Below are positions 10,497-21,455 of a DNA stretch of 64,000 nt, one piece after another. Origin of the DNA: Cohaesibacter marisflavi. GTDB lineage: Bacteria; Pseudomonadota; Alphaproteobacteria; Rhizobiales; Cohaesibacteraceae. The translations under genes were made by a program, and so were the position numbers. Under the pieces are notes generated by a model. That model was not told where the DNA came from and ran no database searches. It saw nothing but the letters and a program-made list of their open reading frames with translations. The stretch spans positions 147,259 through 211,258 of the forward strand of contig NZ_FOVR01000009.1 of assembly GCF_900115225.1 (NCBI RefSeq), written 5' to 3'. Numbering within the stretch: the stretch's first letter is position 1; each line of letters begins with the position of its first letter.

Positions 10497-11204
10497 CTAG
10501 AAGCTGGTGCGCATCCGGTAGCCGGGATGATAAACCAGCCGCACATGGGTGATCGGTTTTTCCGCAAACCATGTATTGCGCTCGGTTGCAAACAAGGCGC
10601 CGCCGATAGGAATATCAAAGGCTCTGGCCAGCTTGGCATCGGCCGAAACGGCAAAGAAACTCGCATCGCCACCCGAATAAGGCGCATTCTGAACGAGCCA
10701 TTCGTTTGCCGTCACCTTTTCCAGATCGGCAGCCTCGAAATCAGGAACCGCATCAAGGCTGGTATAGCGTTCTTCATAGATAAAGGGCTGATTGTCGTAA
10801 AAATGCACAGTCTCGGTGTAAAGAAGCGGCGTATCATCACCGACACGGAAGGCCCCAGCCAAAAAGGCAGGCAGGGAACGATTTTCACGGATCAGCAGAT
10901 TCTGCCGATAGAATGCACCCTTGGCCTCGACTTCCTCGCGAATGATCGGAATGGTCAGGATTGCCTTGTGTGGCGGATTGACGGCAACCCGAGTGCCCGC
11001 CTTGCGCTTGCGCGTCACGATGCCTGATGTCGCCAGCTCTCGAAGGGCACGGTTGACCGTCGTTCTGGCGCAGTGAAATTCCTCGGCCAGCTCTGACTCA
11101 TTGGGAATTATCTCACCGGGCTGCCAAATTCGCTCATTGATCCGCCGAAGCACTTCTTCTCTGATCTGGGTCCAACTGGTACCCTCTTTTGTCTTCTCGC
11201 TCAA
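10497..11204 (-). CDS. hutC: Histidine utilisation repressor HutC (GntR/HutC family)
   Basis: Represses hut genes and is normally released by urocanate. The 235-residue product has an N-terminal GntR winged helix (residues about 10-75: NESELAEEFHCARTTVNRAL). The C-terminal UTRA ligand domain contains LYTETVHFYDNQPFIYEERY and ends HVRLVYHPGYRM, typical of HutC. It overlaps hutF by 4 bases (ATGA), so it is translationally coupled and autoregulated with it. The likely target is the inverted repeat at 12662-12685. Confidence 0.95.
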   Translation of the reverse strand: MSEKTKEGTSWTQIREEVLRRINERIWQPGEIIPNESELAEEFHCARTTVNRALRELATSGIVTRKRKAGTRVAVNPPHKAILTIPIIREEVEAKGAFYRQNLLIRENRSLPAFLAGAFRVGDDTPLLYTETVHFYDNQPFIYEERYTSLDAVPDFEAADLEKVTANEWLVQNAPYSGGDASFFAVSADAKLARAFDIPIGGALFATERNTWFAEKPITHVRLVYHPGYRMRTSF

Positions 11205-12580
11205 AATTCCTGCCTCAGCCGTCTCATTACCTGGATATAGCGTGCGCGAATCTCTTCTCCCCTCGTGTGTTTTCCATCTATAACCAAATGCCGCCCCGCA
11301 GACCAGACATCTGTTATCAAACGATCATCGCCAGCAAAAATCCAGCTATCCAGAATTTCGTCCCCCGCGCAGCCATCCAGCATCACAGATGATGCATCAA
11401 GCGCCAGCAGGTCTGCATAGTGCCCCTCGGCAAGCGCTCCGGCAGCACGACCAGCAGCCTGAGCCCCACCGGTTACGGCCGCATCAAACAGCACCCGCCC
11501 TGTGGAGCGCTCCGCTGTGGCAACACTCGCCCGGCAACGATCACGCAAACGCTGCGAATATTCCAGCGTTCTCAATTCTTCAGACAGGGAAATGCGGATG
11601 TTGGAATCCGACCCGAGCCCCAGCTTGCCGCCCTTGGCCAGATAGCGCACCCCATTGAAGATACCATCCCCAAGGCTGGATTCAGTCATCGGGCAAAGTC
11701 CGGCAACAGCACCGGTTGCCGCAAGCGCGTCAGTCTCGTCGTCGCTCATCTGCGTGCAATGGATAAGACACCAGTTCGACGCCACATCATGGGTATCAAG
11801 CAGCCAGTCGACGGGCCGTTTGCCCCAGGCAGCTTCCACTTCTTCCACTTCCTTGACCTGCTCGGCCAAATGCATATGCAACGGGCGCTCTCCTACCAAG
11901 GCCACACAAGAGGCCAGAGCATCGGGCGAAACAGCCCGCAGAGAATGGGGTGCAACGCCAATGAGGCTATCGCCCCCAAGATGCGCCACAGCCTTTGACG
12001 CTCCTTCATGCAGTCGTGCAAAGCGCTCGAAATCATTGCCAAACCGGATCTGCCCAGCCCCGAGAGGCCGCTGATCACAGCCGCCATATTGATAAAGCAC
12101 AGGCAGCAGCGTCAATCCGATGCCGGATGTCTCGGCGGCAGAAACCACCCGCTCGGACAGTTCGGCCAGATTGTCATAGGGCGTCCCGTCCGCTTGATGA
12201 TGCACATAATGGAATTCGGTGTTGCAGGCATAGCCCGCTTCCAGCATTTCCATCTGCACAAAGCTCGTAATGGCTTCAATGTCGTCGGGCGTCAGAATAT
12301 CAAGGAAGCGATACATGATCTGGCGCCAGGTCCAGAAGGTATCGAGCGGTTCGGGCCCGCGTTTCTCGCTCATGCCGGCCATGGCGCGTTGGAAGGCATG
12401 GCTATGCAGATTGGTCGGCGCAGGCAACAGAATATCCACTCTGCTCTCAGCCTCGCTTGCGCGCGCGGCATCAACATCGCTCTCGATCTGTGCTATCTTG
12501 CCATCCGCGCCAATCGACACAAGAGCATCATTCTGCCAGCCATTCGGCAGCAACGCCTTTTCTGCATAAATTTTCATCAC
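11201..12580 (-). CDS. hutF: Formimidoylglutamate deiminase
   Basis: Hydrolyses N-formimidoyl-L-glutamate to N-formyl-L-glutamate and ammonia, the branch step that, with HutG, makes the five-step histidine pathway. The 459-residue amidohydrolase-superfamily protein has the metal-binding HxH in APTNLHSHAFQRAMAG, the His in MHLAEQ near the middle, and SDSNIRISLSEELRTLEYSQR, which is characteristic of HutF. It is divergent from hutI with a shared regulatory gap and is followed by overlapping hutC. Confidence 0.96.
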   Translation of the reverse strand: MMKIYAEKALLPNGWQNDALVSIGADGKIAQIESDVDAARASEAESRVDILLPAPTNLHSHAFQRAMAGMSEKRGPEPLDTFWTWRQIMYRFLDILTPDDIEAITSFVQMEMLEAGYACNTEFHYVHHQADGTPYDNLAELSERVVSAAETSGIGLTLLPVLYQYGGCDQRPLGAGQIRFGNDFERFARLHEGASKAVAHLGGDSLIGVAPHSLRAVSPDALASCVALVGERPLHMHLAEQVKEVEEVEAAWGKRPVDWLLDTHDVASNWCLIHCTQMSDDETDALAATGAVAGLCPMTESSLGDGIFNGVRYLAKGGKLGLGSDSNIRISLSEELRTLEYSQRLRDRCRASVATAERSTGRVLFDAAVTGGAQAAGRAAGALAEGHYADLLALDASSVMLDGCAGDEILDSWIFAGDDRLITDVWSAGRHLVIDGKHTRGEEIRARYIQVMRRLRQEF

Positions 12581-12646
12581 TTACTATTCTCCAACGCGAT
12601 CGTGATCAGTTTTGCCGATAATAGCGGCATTAATTCGAGAGTCTCG

Positions 12647-12678
12647 TTGACAGCCTCATTATTATGTGCATGTATATT
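12647..12678 (+). promoter_or_regulatory. Candidate hutI operon promoter
   Basis: TTGACA at 12647-12652 is a perfect -35 hexamer. The -10 could be ATGTAT (17-bp spacer) or TATATT (20-bp spacer), both inside the HutC-type inverted repeat. This is inferred from the sequence only. Confidence 0.45.
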
Positions 12679-12685
12679 CACATAA
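12662..12685. promoter_or_regulatory. Candidate HutC operator in the hutF-hutI divergent gap
   Basis: An imperfect 24-bp inverted repeat has half-sites tatgtg and cacata at its ends and further matching bases between. It lies between the divergent hutF and hutI genes and covers the likely -10 region of the rightward operon. GntR/HutC regulators bind such AT-rich palindromes. Assignment to HutC rests on position. Confidence 0.55.
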
Positions 12686-12717
12686 ATCGCAACATAATCA
12701 AGCACGGATTGCAATCA

Positions 12718-13920
12718 GTGACGCGACTTTTGATAAAAAACGCCACCTTGGCAACAATGGTAACAGGCGCGGAGCCCTATGGCCTCATCCCCGATGGAGC
12801 GCTCGCCATAGAGAACGAGACAATCGCCTATTGCGGCCCGCTTGCCACTCTTCCAGAAGACATGAAGGACTGGCCGAGCCGCGACGTAGATGGCGCATTG
12901 GTCACACCCGCTCTGGTCGATTGCCACACGCACATTGTTTTTGGGGGCAATCGTGCGCGCGAATTTGAAATGCGTCTTGAAGGAGCCACCTATGAAGAGA
13001 TTGCCCGTGCAGGTGGCGGCATTGTTTCCACGGTAACAGCCACCCGCGCAGCCAGCGAAGACGACCTGCTTGCCAGCGCCCTGCCCCGCGTTGATACCTT
13101 GATCGCAGAAGGCGTCACCACCCTTGAAATCAAATCCGGTTATGGCCTCGATATCGAGAGCGAACTAAAAATGCTGCGCGTTGCCAAGCGGATCGCCAAG
13201 GAGCGTCCGGTCACCGTGCGCACCAGCTATCTTGGCGCCCATGCCGTACCGGCCGACTATAAAGGCAAGTCGGATCTCTATCTTGATGAGGTTTGTCTGC
13301 CAGCCCTCAAACAGGCCCATGAAGAGGGCCTTGTGGATGCGGTTGATGGCTTCTGTGAGGGCATTGCCTTCTCACCTGAGCAGATTGCTGGTGTATTTGC
13401 AGCGGCCAAGGCACTCGGCCTGCCGGTCAAACTCCATGCCGAACAGCTCTCCAATCTGGGTGGCGCAGCGCTTGCTGCCAAATTCGGCGCACTTTCCTCC
13501 GATCATCTGGAACATCTCGATGAAGCTGGCGTAAAAGCCATGGCCGAGGCCGATACGGTTGCCGTTTTGCTGCCCGGAGCCTTCTATACCCTGCGCGAAA
13601 CCCAAAGCCCACCGGTTGACCTGTTGCGTAAGCATGGCGTCTCCATGGCCATCTCGACAGATTGCAATCCGGGCACATCGCCGCTCACATCCCTTCTGCT
13701 GACCATCAACATGGCCTGCACCCTTTTCCGCCTGACGCCAGAAGAAGCGCTCAGCGGTGTCACCCGCAACGCAGCCAAGGCCCTCGGCCTTGCCGATCGG
13801 GGCATGTTGCAAAAAGGCCTTCGTGCCGATATCGCCATCTGGAATGCCGCTCATCCGGCAGAGCTGGCCTATCGCATCGGCTTCAACCCGCTAGAAGATC
13901 GCATCTGGGGAGGTGCATAA
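12718..13920 (+). CDS. hutI: Imidazolonepropionase
   Basis: Hydrolyses 4-imidazolone-5-propionate to formimidoylglutamate. From the GTG at 12718 the protein is 400 residues (family about 405). It carries the metal motif [34 protein letters not shown], and [10 protein letters not shown]. An in-frame ATG exists at 12664, but it lies inside the promoter/operator palindrome and would add 18 residues with no family match, so GTG is preferred. hutH follows 4 bases later. Confidence 0.93.
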   Translation: MTRLLIKNATLATMVTGAEPYGLIPDGALAIENETIAYCGPLATLPEDMKDWPSRDVDGALVTPALVDCHTHIVFGGNRAREFEMRLEGATYEEIARAGGGIVSTVTATRAASEDDLLASALPRVDTLIAEGVTTLEIKSGYGLDIESELKMLRVAKRIAKERPVTVRTSYLGAHAVPADYKGKSDLYLDEVCLPALKQAHEEGLVDAVDGFCEGIAFSPEQIAGVFAAAKALGLPVKLHAEQLSNLGGAALAAKFGALSSDHLEHLDEAGVKAMAEADTVAVLLPGAFYTLRETQSPPVDLLRKHGVSMAISTDCNPGTSPLTSLLLTINMACTLFRLTPEEALSGVTRNAAKALGLADRGMLQKGLRADIAIWNAAHPAELAYRIGFNPLEDRIWGGA

Positions 13921-13924
13921 TAAA

Positions 13925-15481
13925 ATGGCTACCGTTTCTCTCGTTCCCGGCGCCGTAACGCTCAAGGATCTTGAATCCATTTATCGTCAGAGTCACTCTG
14001 TCACCATTGACCGCAGCGCCAAACCAGCCATTGAAGAAGCCGCCAATCGCGTGCGCCTTGCTGCCCTTGGTGAAGAAGCCGTCTATGGCGTCAACACCGG
14101 CTTTGGCAAACTGGCCAGCGTCAAAATCGCACCGGAAGACACCGCCACCCTGCAGCGCAATCTCATTCTCTCCCATTGCTGCGGCGTGGGCGAAGAGATG
14201 GAACCGGCCACCGTGCGTCTCGTCATGACGCTGAAGCTGTTGTCTTTGGCCCGCGGCGCATCGGGCGTTCGATGGGAAATTCTCGAGCTGATCGAAAATT
14301 GCCTTGCAAAGGGCGTGACCCCCATCATCCCAAGCCAAGGGTCGGTTGGGGCTTCAGGCGACCTTGCCCCACTGGCGCACATGACCGCCGTGCTGATCGG
14401 CGAAGGCGAAGCCACCTATGAGGGCGCCCGCCTGTCTGGCGCGCAAGCCCTTGCCCAAGCGGGCCTTACACCAGTCACCCTTGGCCCCAAAGAAGGCCTC
14501 GGCCTCATTAACGGCACGCAGGTTTCCACCGCCTTTGCGCTGGTCGGACTGTTTGGCGCCCTGCGAATGGCCGAAGCCTGCCTCGTGACCGCCTCCCTGT
14601 CCACGGATGCCATCATGGGCTCCACAGCGCCCCTGCTACCGGAAATCCACGCGCTCCGTGGCCATCGCGGCCAGATCGAAGTGGCCAGCGCCATGCGCAA
14701 GCTGATGGAAGGCTCTGAAATCCGCGAAAGCCATCGCGATGGCGATGCCCGTGTGCAGGACCCCTATTGCATCCGCTGCCAGCCACAAGTGGCAGGCGCC
14801 TGCGTTGACCTTCTGCGCATGTCCGCCCAGACTTTGCAGATCGAAGCCAATGCCGCCACCGACAACCCGCTCGTGCTCATTGAGGCTGATCGCATCGTTT
14901 CGGGTGGCAACTTCCACGCCGAGCCGGTTGCCTTTGCCGCCGACCAGATCGCCCTTGCCATTTCCGAGATTGGTGCCATTGCCCAGAGGCGTATTGCGCT
15001 CATGGTAGACCCGGCCCTCTCCTTTGATCTTCCGCCCTTCCTTGCCAAGGATCCCGGCCTCAACTCAGGCCTGATGATTGCTGAAGTGACGACCGCTGCC
15101 CTGATGAGCGAGAACAAGCATCTGGCCAACCCCTGCTCGACGGACAGCACGCCCACAAGCGCCAATCAGGAAGACCATGTCTCCATGGCCGCTCATGGGG
15201 CCCGCCGCCTCAAGCGCATGACGGACAATCTTGCCAACATTCTGGGCGTGGAGCTGCTCTGTGCGGCCATGGGTGTGGAGCATCGCTTGCCACTCAAGAC
15301 GAGCCCATGCCTGCAAACGGCCATTGCCCGCCTGAGAGACGACATTCCGAGCCTTGAGACCGACCGCTTCATGGCACCGGACCTCAAAGCCGCCTGCGCC
15401 CTGATCGCAGACCGCACCCTGCTTGATGCAATTTCCAAAGACTATCTGATTTCACTGGAGGCGCTCGATGCAGCCCTTTGA
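13925..15481 (+). CDS. hutH: Histidine ammonia-lyase
   Basis: Eliminates ammonia from L-histidine to give urocanate, the first step of the pathway. The 518-residue protein has the Ala143-Ser144-Gly145 triad in [15 protein letters not shown], which cyclises autocatalytically to the MIO cofactor. It also has [11 protein letters not shown] near the N-terminus and [13 protein letters not shown], both hallmarks of the family. GGAGG at 13909-13913 sets the start at ATG 13925; an in-frame GTG at 13913 lies within that ribosome site and was rejected. Confidence 0.97.
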   Translation: MATVSLVPGAVTLKDLESIYRQSHSVTIDRSAKPAIEEAANRVRLAALGEEAVYGVNTGFGKLASVKIAPEDTATLQRNLILSHCCGVGEEMEPATVRLVMTLKLLSLARGASGVRWEILELIENCLAKGVTPIIPSQGSVGASGDLAPLAHMTAVLIGEGEATYEGARLSGAQALAQAGLTPVTLGPKEGLGLINGTQVSTAFALVGLFGALRMAEACLVTASLSTDAIMGSTAPLLPEIHALRGHRGQIEVASAMRKLMEGSEIRESHRDGDARVQDPYCIRCQPQVAGACVDLLRMSAQTLQIEANAATDNPLVLIEADRIVSGGNFHAEPVAFAADQIALAISEIGAIAQRRIALMVDPALSFDLPPFLAKDPGLNSGLMIAEVTTAALMSENKHLANPCSTDSTPTSANQEDHVSMAAHGARRLKRMTDNLANILGVELLCAAMGVEHRLPLKTSPCLQTAIARLRDDIPSLETDRFMAPDLKAACALIADRTLLDAISKDYLISLEALDAAL

Positions 15482-16277
15482 CCTTACCGAAGGCACAAGC
15501 CCGATTATCCTGGCCTTCCCCCATGTGGGCACCTATCTGCCTGACGCGGTAGAAGAAAAGCTCAATGAAACGGGCAAGGTCCTTGCCGACACCGACTGGT
15601 TTGTCGACCGGCTCTATTCGGGTCTATTGGAAGGCGCAACCATGGTGCGCGCCAATTTCCATCGCTACGTGATCGACGCCAACCGCGCCCCGAGCGACGA
15701 GTCGCTTTATCCGGGCCAGAATACCACAGGCCTTTGCCCCATCACCGATTTTGACGGCAAGCCGATCTACAAGGATGGCATGGAGCCCGACGCTGAAGAG
15801 ATAGAAGCCCGCCGCCTTGCCTGGCACAAGCCCTATCATGATGCCCTTGCGGCCCAGATCGAGCGGGTCAAGGCCATTCATGGCTTCGCAATTCTCTATG
15901 ATTGTCACTCGATCCGCTCCCATATTCCTTTCCTTTTTGAAGGCAAGCTGCCCGATTTCAACATCGGGACCAATGAGGGCAAAACCTGCTGCAAATGCGT
16001 TGAGAAGACCGTCGCCACCCACGCCATGGGCGCTGAGGGCTACACCGCCGCGCTCAATGGTCGCTTCAAGGGCGGCTGGACGACGCGCCATTATGGCGAT
16101 CCGGACAACAAGGTCCATGTAATCCAGATGGAACTGGCACAGGATACCCATCTGGTCCGCGAAGAGCCCCCGTTTGACTATGATGACAAAAAGGCCGAAG
16201 CGCTGCGCGTGCATTTGAAGGCGATCCTGACCGATCTGGCCGCACTCGCACCCCACCTTTCCGGCAAAGAACAATAA
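15468..16277 (+). CDS. hutG: N-formylglutamate deformylase
   Basis: Hydrolyses N-formyl-L-glutamate to glutamate and formate, completing the pathway opened by HutF. The product is 269 residues of the FGase family, with [35 protein letters not shown] and [12 protein letters not shown]. It overlaps the end of hutH by 14 bases with a GGAGG site inside hutH, which implies coupling. It is distinct from the arginase-like HutG of the four-step route. Confidence 0.95.
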   Translation: MQPFDLTEGTSPIILAFPHVGTYLPDAVEEKLNETGKVLADTDWFVDRLYSGLLEGATMVRANFHRYVIDANRAPSDESLYPGQNTTGLCPITDFDGKPIYKDGMEPDAEEIEARRLAWHKPYHDALAAQIERVKAIHGFAILYDCHSIRSHIPFLFEGKLPDFNIGTNEGKTCCKCVEKTVATHAMGAEGYTAALNGRFKGGWTTRHYGDPDNKVHVIQMELAQDTHLVREEPPFDYDDKKAEALRVHLKAILTDLAALAPHLSGKEQ

Positions 16278-16294
16278 GACTTGAGGAGACAGCA

Positions 16295-17971
16295 ATGGTT
16301 GACAGCCGCCACAACGAACGTGATGTTTTCCCGCCGACCGGCCCGGAACTGAACGCCAAATCCTGGCTCACCGAAGCGCCCCTGCGCATGCTCATGAACA
16401 ACCTGCATCCGGATGTGGCCGAACGCCCGCACGAACTGGTTGTCTATGGTGGCATCGGTCGCGCCGCCCGCACCTGGCAGGATTTCGACAAGATTACACA
16501 AACCCTCAAGACGCTGGAAGACAACGAGACCCTATTGGTCCAGTCTGGCAAGCCGGTTGGTGTGTTCCGCACCCACAAGGATGCGCCGCGGGTTCTCATC
16601 GCCAACTCCAACATTGTGCCCCACTGGGCCAACTGGGACCATTTCAACGAGCTCGATAAAAAGGGCCTTATGATGTATGGCCAGATGACCGCTGGCTCGT
16701 GGATCTATATCGGCGCACAGGGCATCGTGCAGGGCACCTATGAAACCTTCGCCGAAGCAGGCCGTCAGCATTATGAAGGCGACCTGAAGGGCAAATGGAT
16801 TCTGACCGGTGGTCTTGGCGGCATGGGTGGCGCCCAGCCACTGGCAGCCGTCATGGCAGGCGCCTGTTGCCTTGCCGTTGAATGCGACGAGAGCCGCATC
16901 GATTTCCGCATGCGCACCCGCTATGTGGACGAAAAGGCCCACACCCTCGACGAAGCTCTGGAGATGATCAAGAAATGGACCGCCGCAGGCGAAGCCAAAT
17001 CGGTCGGCCTCGTAGGCAACGCCGCTGACATCTTCCCCGAGTTGGTCGCACGCGGCGTCAAACCGGACATCGTCACCGACCAGACCTCTGCCCATGACCC
17101 TGTTCATGGCTATCTGCCCAAGGGCTGGAGCGTTGCCGAATGGCGCGCCAAGCAGGAAACCGAGCCCAAAGTGGTCGAAAAAGCGGCCCGCGCTTCCATG
17201 CGAGATCATGTCGAAGCCATGGTTGCCTTTTCCGACATGGGCATCCCGACCTTGGACTACGGCAACAATATCCGTCAGATGGCACTGGAAGAAGGCTTAG
17301 AGAATGCCTTTGCCTTCCCAGGCTTCGTGCCCGCCTATATTCGTCCGCTCTTTTGCCGTGGCGTGGGCCCCTTCCGCTGGGCAGCCCTCTCCGGCGATCC
17401 AGAAGATATCTACAAGACCGACGCCAAGGTGAAGGAACTCATCCCCGATGATCCGCATCTGCACAACTGGCTCGATATGGCCCGTGAGCGAATCGCCTTC
17501 CAGGGCCTTCCTTCCCGCATTTGCTGGGTTGGCCTTGGCCAGCGCCATCGTCTCGGCCTTGCCTTTAACGAAATGGTGCGCAATGGCGAGCTGAAAGCGC
17601 CGATCGTCATCGGCCGCGACCATCTGGACAGTGGCTCGGTTGCTTCGCCAAACCGCGAAACCGAAGCCATGAAAGATGGTTCGGATGCCGTTTCCGACTG
17701 GCCGCTACTCAACGCTCTGCTCAACACAGCCTCGGGCGCCACATGGGTGTCGCTGCATCATGGCGGCGGCGTCGGCATGGGCTTCTCCCAGCATGCGGGC
17801 ATGGTCATTTGTTGCGATGGCACAAAAGATGCAGACGAACGCCTGGAACGCGTGCTATGGAACGATCCTGCAACCGGTGTGATGCGTCATGCCGATGCGG
17901 GCTATGAAATCGCTGTGGAATGCGCTAAGGAACACAAGTTGAATCTTCCGGGCATCCTTTCAGACGAATAA
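16295..17971 (+). CDS. hutU: Urocanate hydratase
   Basis: Converts urocanate to 4-imidazolone-5-propionate using tightly bound NAD as an electrophile. The product is 558 residues, the usual length. The NAD-binding stretch [13 protein letters not shown] begins near residue 172. [23 protein letters not shown] and [16 protein letters not shown] motifs are present near the C-terminus. A clear ribosome site (GAGGAGA) precedes the ATG. Being fourth in the operon is not unusual for Alphaproteobacteria. Confidence 0.97.
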   Translation: MVDSRHNERDVFPPTGPELNAKSWLTEAPLRMLMNNLHPDVAERPHELVVYGGIGRAARTWQDFDKITQTLKTLEDNETLLVQSGKPVGVFRTHKDAPRVLIANSNIVPHWANWDHFNELDKKGLMMYGQMTAGSWIYIGAQGIVQGTYETFAEAGRQHYEGDLKGKWILTGGLGGMGGAQPLAAVMAGACCLAVECDESRIDFRMRTRYVDEKAHTLDEALEMIKKWTAAGEAKSVGLVGNAADIFPELVARGVKPDIVTDQTSAHDPVHGYLPKGWSVAEWRAKQETEPKVVEKAARASMRDHVEAMVAFSDMGIPTLDYGNNIRQMALEEGLENAFAFPGFVPAYIRPLFCRGVGPFRWAALSGDPEDIYKTDAKVKELIPDDPHLHNWLDMARERIAFQGLPSRICWVGLGQRHRLGLAFNEMVRNGELKAPIVIGRDHLDSGSVASPNRETEAMKDGSDAVSDWPLLNALLNTASGATWVSLHHGGGVGMGFSQHAGMVICCDGTKDADERLERVLWNDPATGVMRHADAGYEIAVECAKEHKLNLPGILSDE

Positions 17972-18027
17972 TATAATAACGAAAACAATACCCTCCAACC
18001 TTCCAGAAATTTAGGAGTACAGCTACA

Positions 18028-18846
18028 ATGAAAAAGACAATCCTCAGCTTTGTTGCTGCTGCAACCATCGGTCTGAGCTTTGCCAGTGCGGCACAGGCCG
18101 ACCTTTTGTCCGACATCAAGGCAAAAGGCGAAATCGTAGCCGCAACCGAGATGCACTACGCGCCATTCGACCTTCTCAAGGATGGTGAATATGTAGGTAT
18201 CGACCGTGATCTGTTTGACGAAATTGCCAAAGATCTGGGCGTCAAGGCCAAATATCTCGACCTGCCATGGAACTCCATTCTGCCGGGTCTGGAAGCAGGC
18301 AAATTCGACTTCGTCGTTGCCCCGGTCACCATCACCGCAGAACGCATGAAGCGCTACAACTTCACCCTGCCTATTGGCAACGCCACCGTTGCTTTGGCCA
18401 AGAAGGCTGGCGACACGTCCATCTCCAAGCCTGAAGACATTTCTGGCAAGGTCGTCGGCACCCAGAAGGGTACCGCTCAGCTCGAACAGCTCAAGGCTTT
18501 TTCCGAATCGCTGGCAACGCCAGCTGAGATCCGTGAATACACAAACGTCGACGAAGCGCTCGCTGACATGGCAGCAGGCCGCATCTCCGGCGTTGCCAAC
18601 TCCCTGCCTCTGATGGGGTATGCCGCAGTACAGCGCCCAGGCCTGTTCGAACTCGTCATGCCTCCATTCGGCGATCCGAAATTCTTCGGCTGGGTCGCAA
18701 CGGGTGACGAAAACAGCAAAAGCCTGATTGAGGCAATCAACGCCAGCCTTCTCAAAATGCATGAAGACGGTCGCCTGAAAGCCATCAACGAAAAATGGCT
18801 CGGCAGCAATCCGGACCTTCCGACAACCATGCCGGACGTAAAATAA
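18028..18846 (+). CDS. Amino acid ABC transporter substrate-binding protein (family 3)
   Basis: Periplasmic binding protein of 272 residues with a signal peptide (about 1-25, cut after AAQA). The mature family-3 fold contains MHYAPFDLLKDGEYVGIDRDL and GLEAGKFDFVVAPVTITAERMKRYNF. It follows hutU by 56 bases with an AGGAG site, so it belongs to the hut transcript or is close to it. Histidine or a related imidazole amino acid is therefore the likely ligand by context. The binding-site residues were not assigned. Confidence 0.9.
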   Translation: MKKTILSFVAAATIGLSFASAAQADLLSDIKAKGEIVAATEMHYAPFDLLKDGEYVGIDRDLFDEIAKDLGVKAKYLDLPWNSILPGLEAGKFDFVVAPVTITAERMKRYNFTLPIGNATVALAKKAGDTSISKPEDISGKVVGTQKGTAQLEQLKAFSESLATPAEIREYTNVDEALADMAAGRISGVANSLPLMGYAAVQRPGLFELVMPPFGDPKFFGWVATGDENSKSLIEAINASLLKMHEDGRLKAINEKWLGSNPDLPTTMPDVK

Positions 18847-18855
18847 TGAAAACAG

Positions 18856-18881
18856 CGCCCGGCAGGTCACCTTGCCGGGCG
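18856..18881 (+). terminator. Hairpin between binding-protein and permease genes
   Basis: A perfect 9-bp G+C stem (cgcccggca / tgccgggcg) with an 8-base loop starts 9 bases after the binding-protein stop. It is followed by a weak T-rich stretch. It probably acts as a partial terminator or 3-prime mRNA stabiliser that raises the binding-protein to permease ratio. Confidence 0.75.
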
Positions 18882-19038
18882 TATGCTTTTCATTAGATTG
18901 CCAATACAGCCAAGCGAGTCATGCCTTTATGCCTCGCCCTTTCTGTTTAACAATCATATAAGTCTTCTCTACGACAGATCAGCCCGCCTCATGACACTTG
19001 ACCGGGGGAAGTGGCTCATCGAGCGGAGATTGCGATCA

Positions 19039-19692
19039 ATGAATTTTTCCTTTGATACGATCTGGCACAATCTGCCCTATCTGCTGGCAGCTGCGCGCTG
19101 GACCATCCTTATTTCGGTCAGCGGCATGGCGATTAGCCTTGTGTGGGGCACAGCCCTGTGCGCGACCCGGCTTTCGGCCAACCCCTTTTTACGTGGAGCC
19201 GCCGTCCTCTATATCAGTTTCTTCCGTGGCGTACCGCTGCTTGTCCAGTTGCTGCTATTCTATTACGCCTTGCCTTATGTCGGCCTGGACCTTCCGGCCG
19301 TTCAGGCTGCCATTCTGGCAACGGGCCTATGTTCGGCGGCCTATACCGCTGAAATCCTGCGCGGTGCCTTGCAGAGCATCCCCAGCGGACAAACGGAAGC
19401 TGCCTATGCGCTGGGCATTCCGTCTTTTTCGCTCTGGCGTCGCATTCTGGTGCCGCAGGCGGTGCGCATCGGTATGCCTTCCCTTGTCAACGAGCTGATC
19501 CTTCTGGTCAAGGTTTCCTCTCTGGCATCCGTTGTCGGCATCGGCGAACTCACGCGCATCTCGCAGAATATCACCGGTGAGACCTATCGCCCGCTGGAAA
19601 TCTACATCACCGCTGCTGTCATTTACTTCGCGATCAACTGGGTTCTGTCCATCAGTGGCCGACTGATCGAAAAGAAACTACAGATCGGATAG
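19039..19692 (+). CDS. Amino acid ABC transporter permease (HisM/GlnP family)
   Basis: Inner-membrane permease subunit of 217 residues from the ATG at 19039. An open extension back to 18883 is not family-like. It has several hydrophobic segments and the EAA loop EAAYALGIPSFSLWRRILVPQ, which contacts the ATPase. RGVPLLVQLLLFYYALPYVG is typical of polar amino acid permeases. It pairs with the next gene as the second membrane subunit. Confidence 0.93.
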   Translation: MNFSFDTIWHNLPYLLAAARWTILISVSGMAISLVWGTALCATRLSANPFLRGAAVLYISFFRGVPLLVQLLLFYYALPYVGLDLPAVQAAILATGLCSAAYTAEILRGALQSIPSGQTEAAYALGIPSFSLWRRILVPQAVRIGMPSLVNELILLVKVSSLASVVGIGELTRISQNITGETYRPLEIYITAAVIYFAINWVLSISGRLIEKKLQIG

Positions 19693-19701
19693 GAGCGCGT
19701 C

Positions 19702-20361
19702 ATGGAAACAGAACTTTTTGTCCGTTACGGACCCGCCCTGCTCTACGGTTTCGGCATCACCATCCTGTGCTGGTTGGCAGGCTCCATTGGTGGCGTGATC
19801 GTCGGCTTCATTTTGGCCTGCCTCAACCGCTGGGGCCCGCATGCGCTCAGTTGGGTGATCTATGTCTATGTTGAGATCATTCGCGGCACGCCTTTCATGA
19901 TCCAGCTGTTCATCCTCTATTATGGCGGCCCCTATATCGGTCTGGTGCTCTCGCCGGTGCAGGCTGGCATTACAAGCTTTGTGGTCTATGGCAGCCCCTA
20001 TTTTGCCGAGATCTTCCGCTCTGGCTTTAACGCCATTCCCAAGGGCCAGATCGAGGCGGCCCGCTGCGTCGGCATGCCTGAAACCCGCATCCTGTGGCGG
20101 ATCATCCTGCCGCAAATGCTGGTGCCGATCACCGCACCACTCACCAACTTCTTCATCATCCTGACCAAGGAAACCGCTATTCTTTCCGTCGTCACCGTGC
20201 CGGAACTGCTGTTCCAGACCCAGACAATGGCTGCGGAAACCTTCACCTTTGTCGAGCCGTTCCTCGCGCTGTCCCTGTTCTACTGGCTGATGGTGCTGGT
20301 AACCGGCTGGATTGGCGCCAAGGTGGAACAGCGCGTTACCCGCCACCTGAAACGGGCCTGA
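19702..20361 (+). CDS. Amino acid ABC transporter permease (HisQ/M family)
   Basis: Second permease subunit, 219 residues, 9 bases after the first. It has [20 protein letters not shown] and the EAA loop [22 protein letters not shown]. It forms the heterodimeric membrane pore with the preceding gene product. Confidence 0.94.
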   Translation: METELFVRYGPALLYGFGITILCWLAGSIGGVIVGFILACLNRWGPHALSWVIYVYVEIIRGTPFMIQLFILYYGGPYIGLVLSPVQAGITSFVVYGSPYFAEIFRSGFNAIPKGQIEAARCVGMPETRILWRIILPQMLVPITAPLTNFFIILTKETAILSVVTVPELLFQTQTMAAETFTFVEPFLALSLFYWLMVLVTGWIGAKVEQRVTRHLKRA

Positions 20362-20365
20362 CAAG

Positions 20366-21205
20366 ATGAACGCACAAGCAAGTGAGACCAAGATGTCGAA
20401 AGAACAGATGACCACCACCGCTGACGATGCGATCATCACAGTCCGCAATCTCAGCAAATATTTTGACGATTTCGAAGCCCTGCGCGACATCACGCTGGAT
20501 GTCAAACGCTCCGAAGTGCTCTGCCTCATTGGCCCGTCCGGCTCCGGCAAGAGCACGCTGCTGCGCTGCCTCAACTTTCTTGAGCAATATGACGGCGGCG
20601 AAGTGCATCTGGATGGCGAACTGATCGGCTGGCAGGATATCAGCCACAATCCGCGCAAGCCGCTTTCCGGTGAAGCCCTGCGCAAACAGCGCCAACATAT
20701 CGGCATGGTGTTCCAGCATTTCCATCTCTGGCCGCATATGAGCGCACTGGACAATGTCGCCGAAGCCCTGACAAGCGTAAAGAAGTTATCCAAAAAGAAA
20801 GCCAAGGAAGCTGCCATGGCAGCGCTCACCAAGGTGCATCTGGAAGACAAGGCAGAGAATTACCCGGCGAACCTCTCGGGAGGTCAACAGCAGCGTGTCG
20901 CTATCGCCCGCGCCATTGCCATGGAACCGCAGGTGATGCTGTTTGACGAACCCACGTCGGCGCTCGACCCGGAACTGGTGGGCGAAGTGCTCTCGGTGAT
21001 GAAGGATCTGGCGGCCGAAGGCATGACCATGGTCGTGGTTACCCACGAAATGGGCTTTGCCGCCCATGTGGCCGACCGCGTCGCCTTCCTTGATAGCGGA
21101 CGACTGGTCACCTGCGTTCCGCCTGAAGAAATGTTCGGGCGCGAGCCGGACGACGCCCGCGTGCGTTCCTTCCTGCAGACCTATCGCGAGCGCAACGTGG
21201 TTTAG
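20366..21205 (+). CDS. Amino acid ABC transporter ATP-binding protein
   Basis: Cytoplasmic ATPase of the polar amino acid transporter, 279 residues. It has Walker [10 protein letters not shown], signature [14 protein letters not shown], Walker [15 protein letters not shown] and the switch His in VVTHEMG. An in-frame ATG at 20393 would shorten the N-terminus by 9 residues and is equally possible. An insertion near residues 80-100 ([20 protein letters not shown]) lengthens the segment before the Q-loop compared with HisP. Confidence 0.95.
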   Translation: MNAQASETKMSKEQMTTTADDAIITVRNLSKYFDDFEALRDITLDVKRSEVLCLIGPSGSGKSTLLRCLNFLEQYDGGEVHLDGELIGWQDISHNPRKPLSGEALRKQRQHIGMVFQHFHLWPHMSALDNVAEALTSVKKLSKKKAKEAAMAALTKVHLEDKAENYPANLSGGQQQRVAIARAIAMEPQVMLFDEPTSALDPELVGEVLSVMKDLAAEGMTMVVVTHEMGFAAHVADRVAFLDSGRLVTCVPPEEMFGREPDDARVRSFLQTYRERNVV

Positions 21206-21233
21206 GCTTTGCGCTTAATCTTGCTTGAAAAAT

Positions 21234-21266
21234 GGCCGCTTTCTCTCCAGGAAGGCGGCCTTTGTC
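21234..21266 (+). terminator. Weak terminator after the hut-linked ABC transporter
   Basis: ggccgc (21234-21239) pairs with gcggcc (21255-21260) around a large loop and is followed by an interrupted T stretch. It marks the likely end of the hut/transport operon. Confidence 0.5.
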
Positions 21267-21455
21267 TTTTAAAGAGGGCACCCAATCTATCCCACCGGTG
21301 GAAAGACGCATGCCTGAAGCGGAAAGACCCTAAAGGGGGCTGGAAATGGCGTGCCTGCCCTTTATGATGACTGGATAACACGACTAATTCATTGCCCCAT
21401 TCCCTTGCCCTTTCACACTAGCAAGGCCCCCATTTCAAACCTTAAAGAGAGAACC

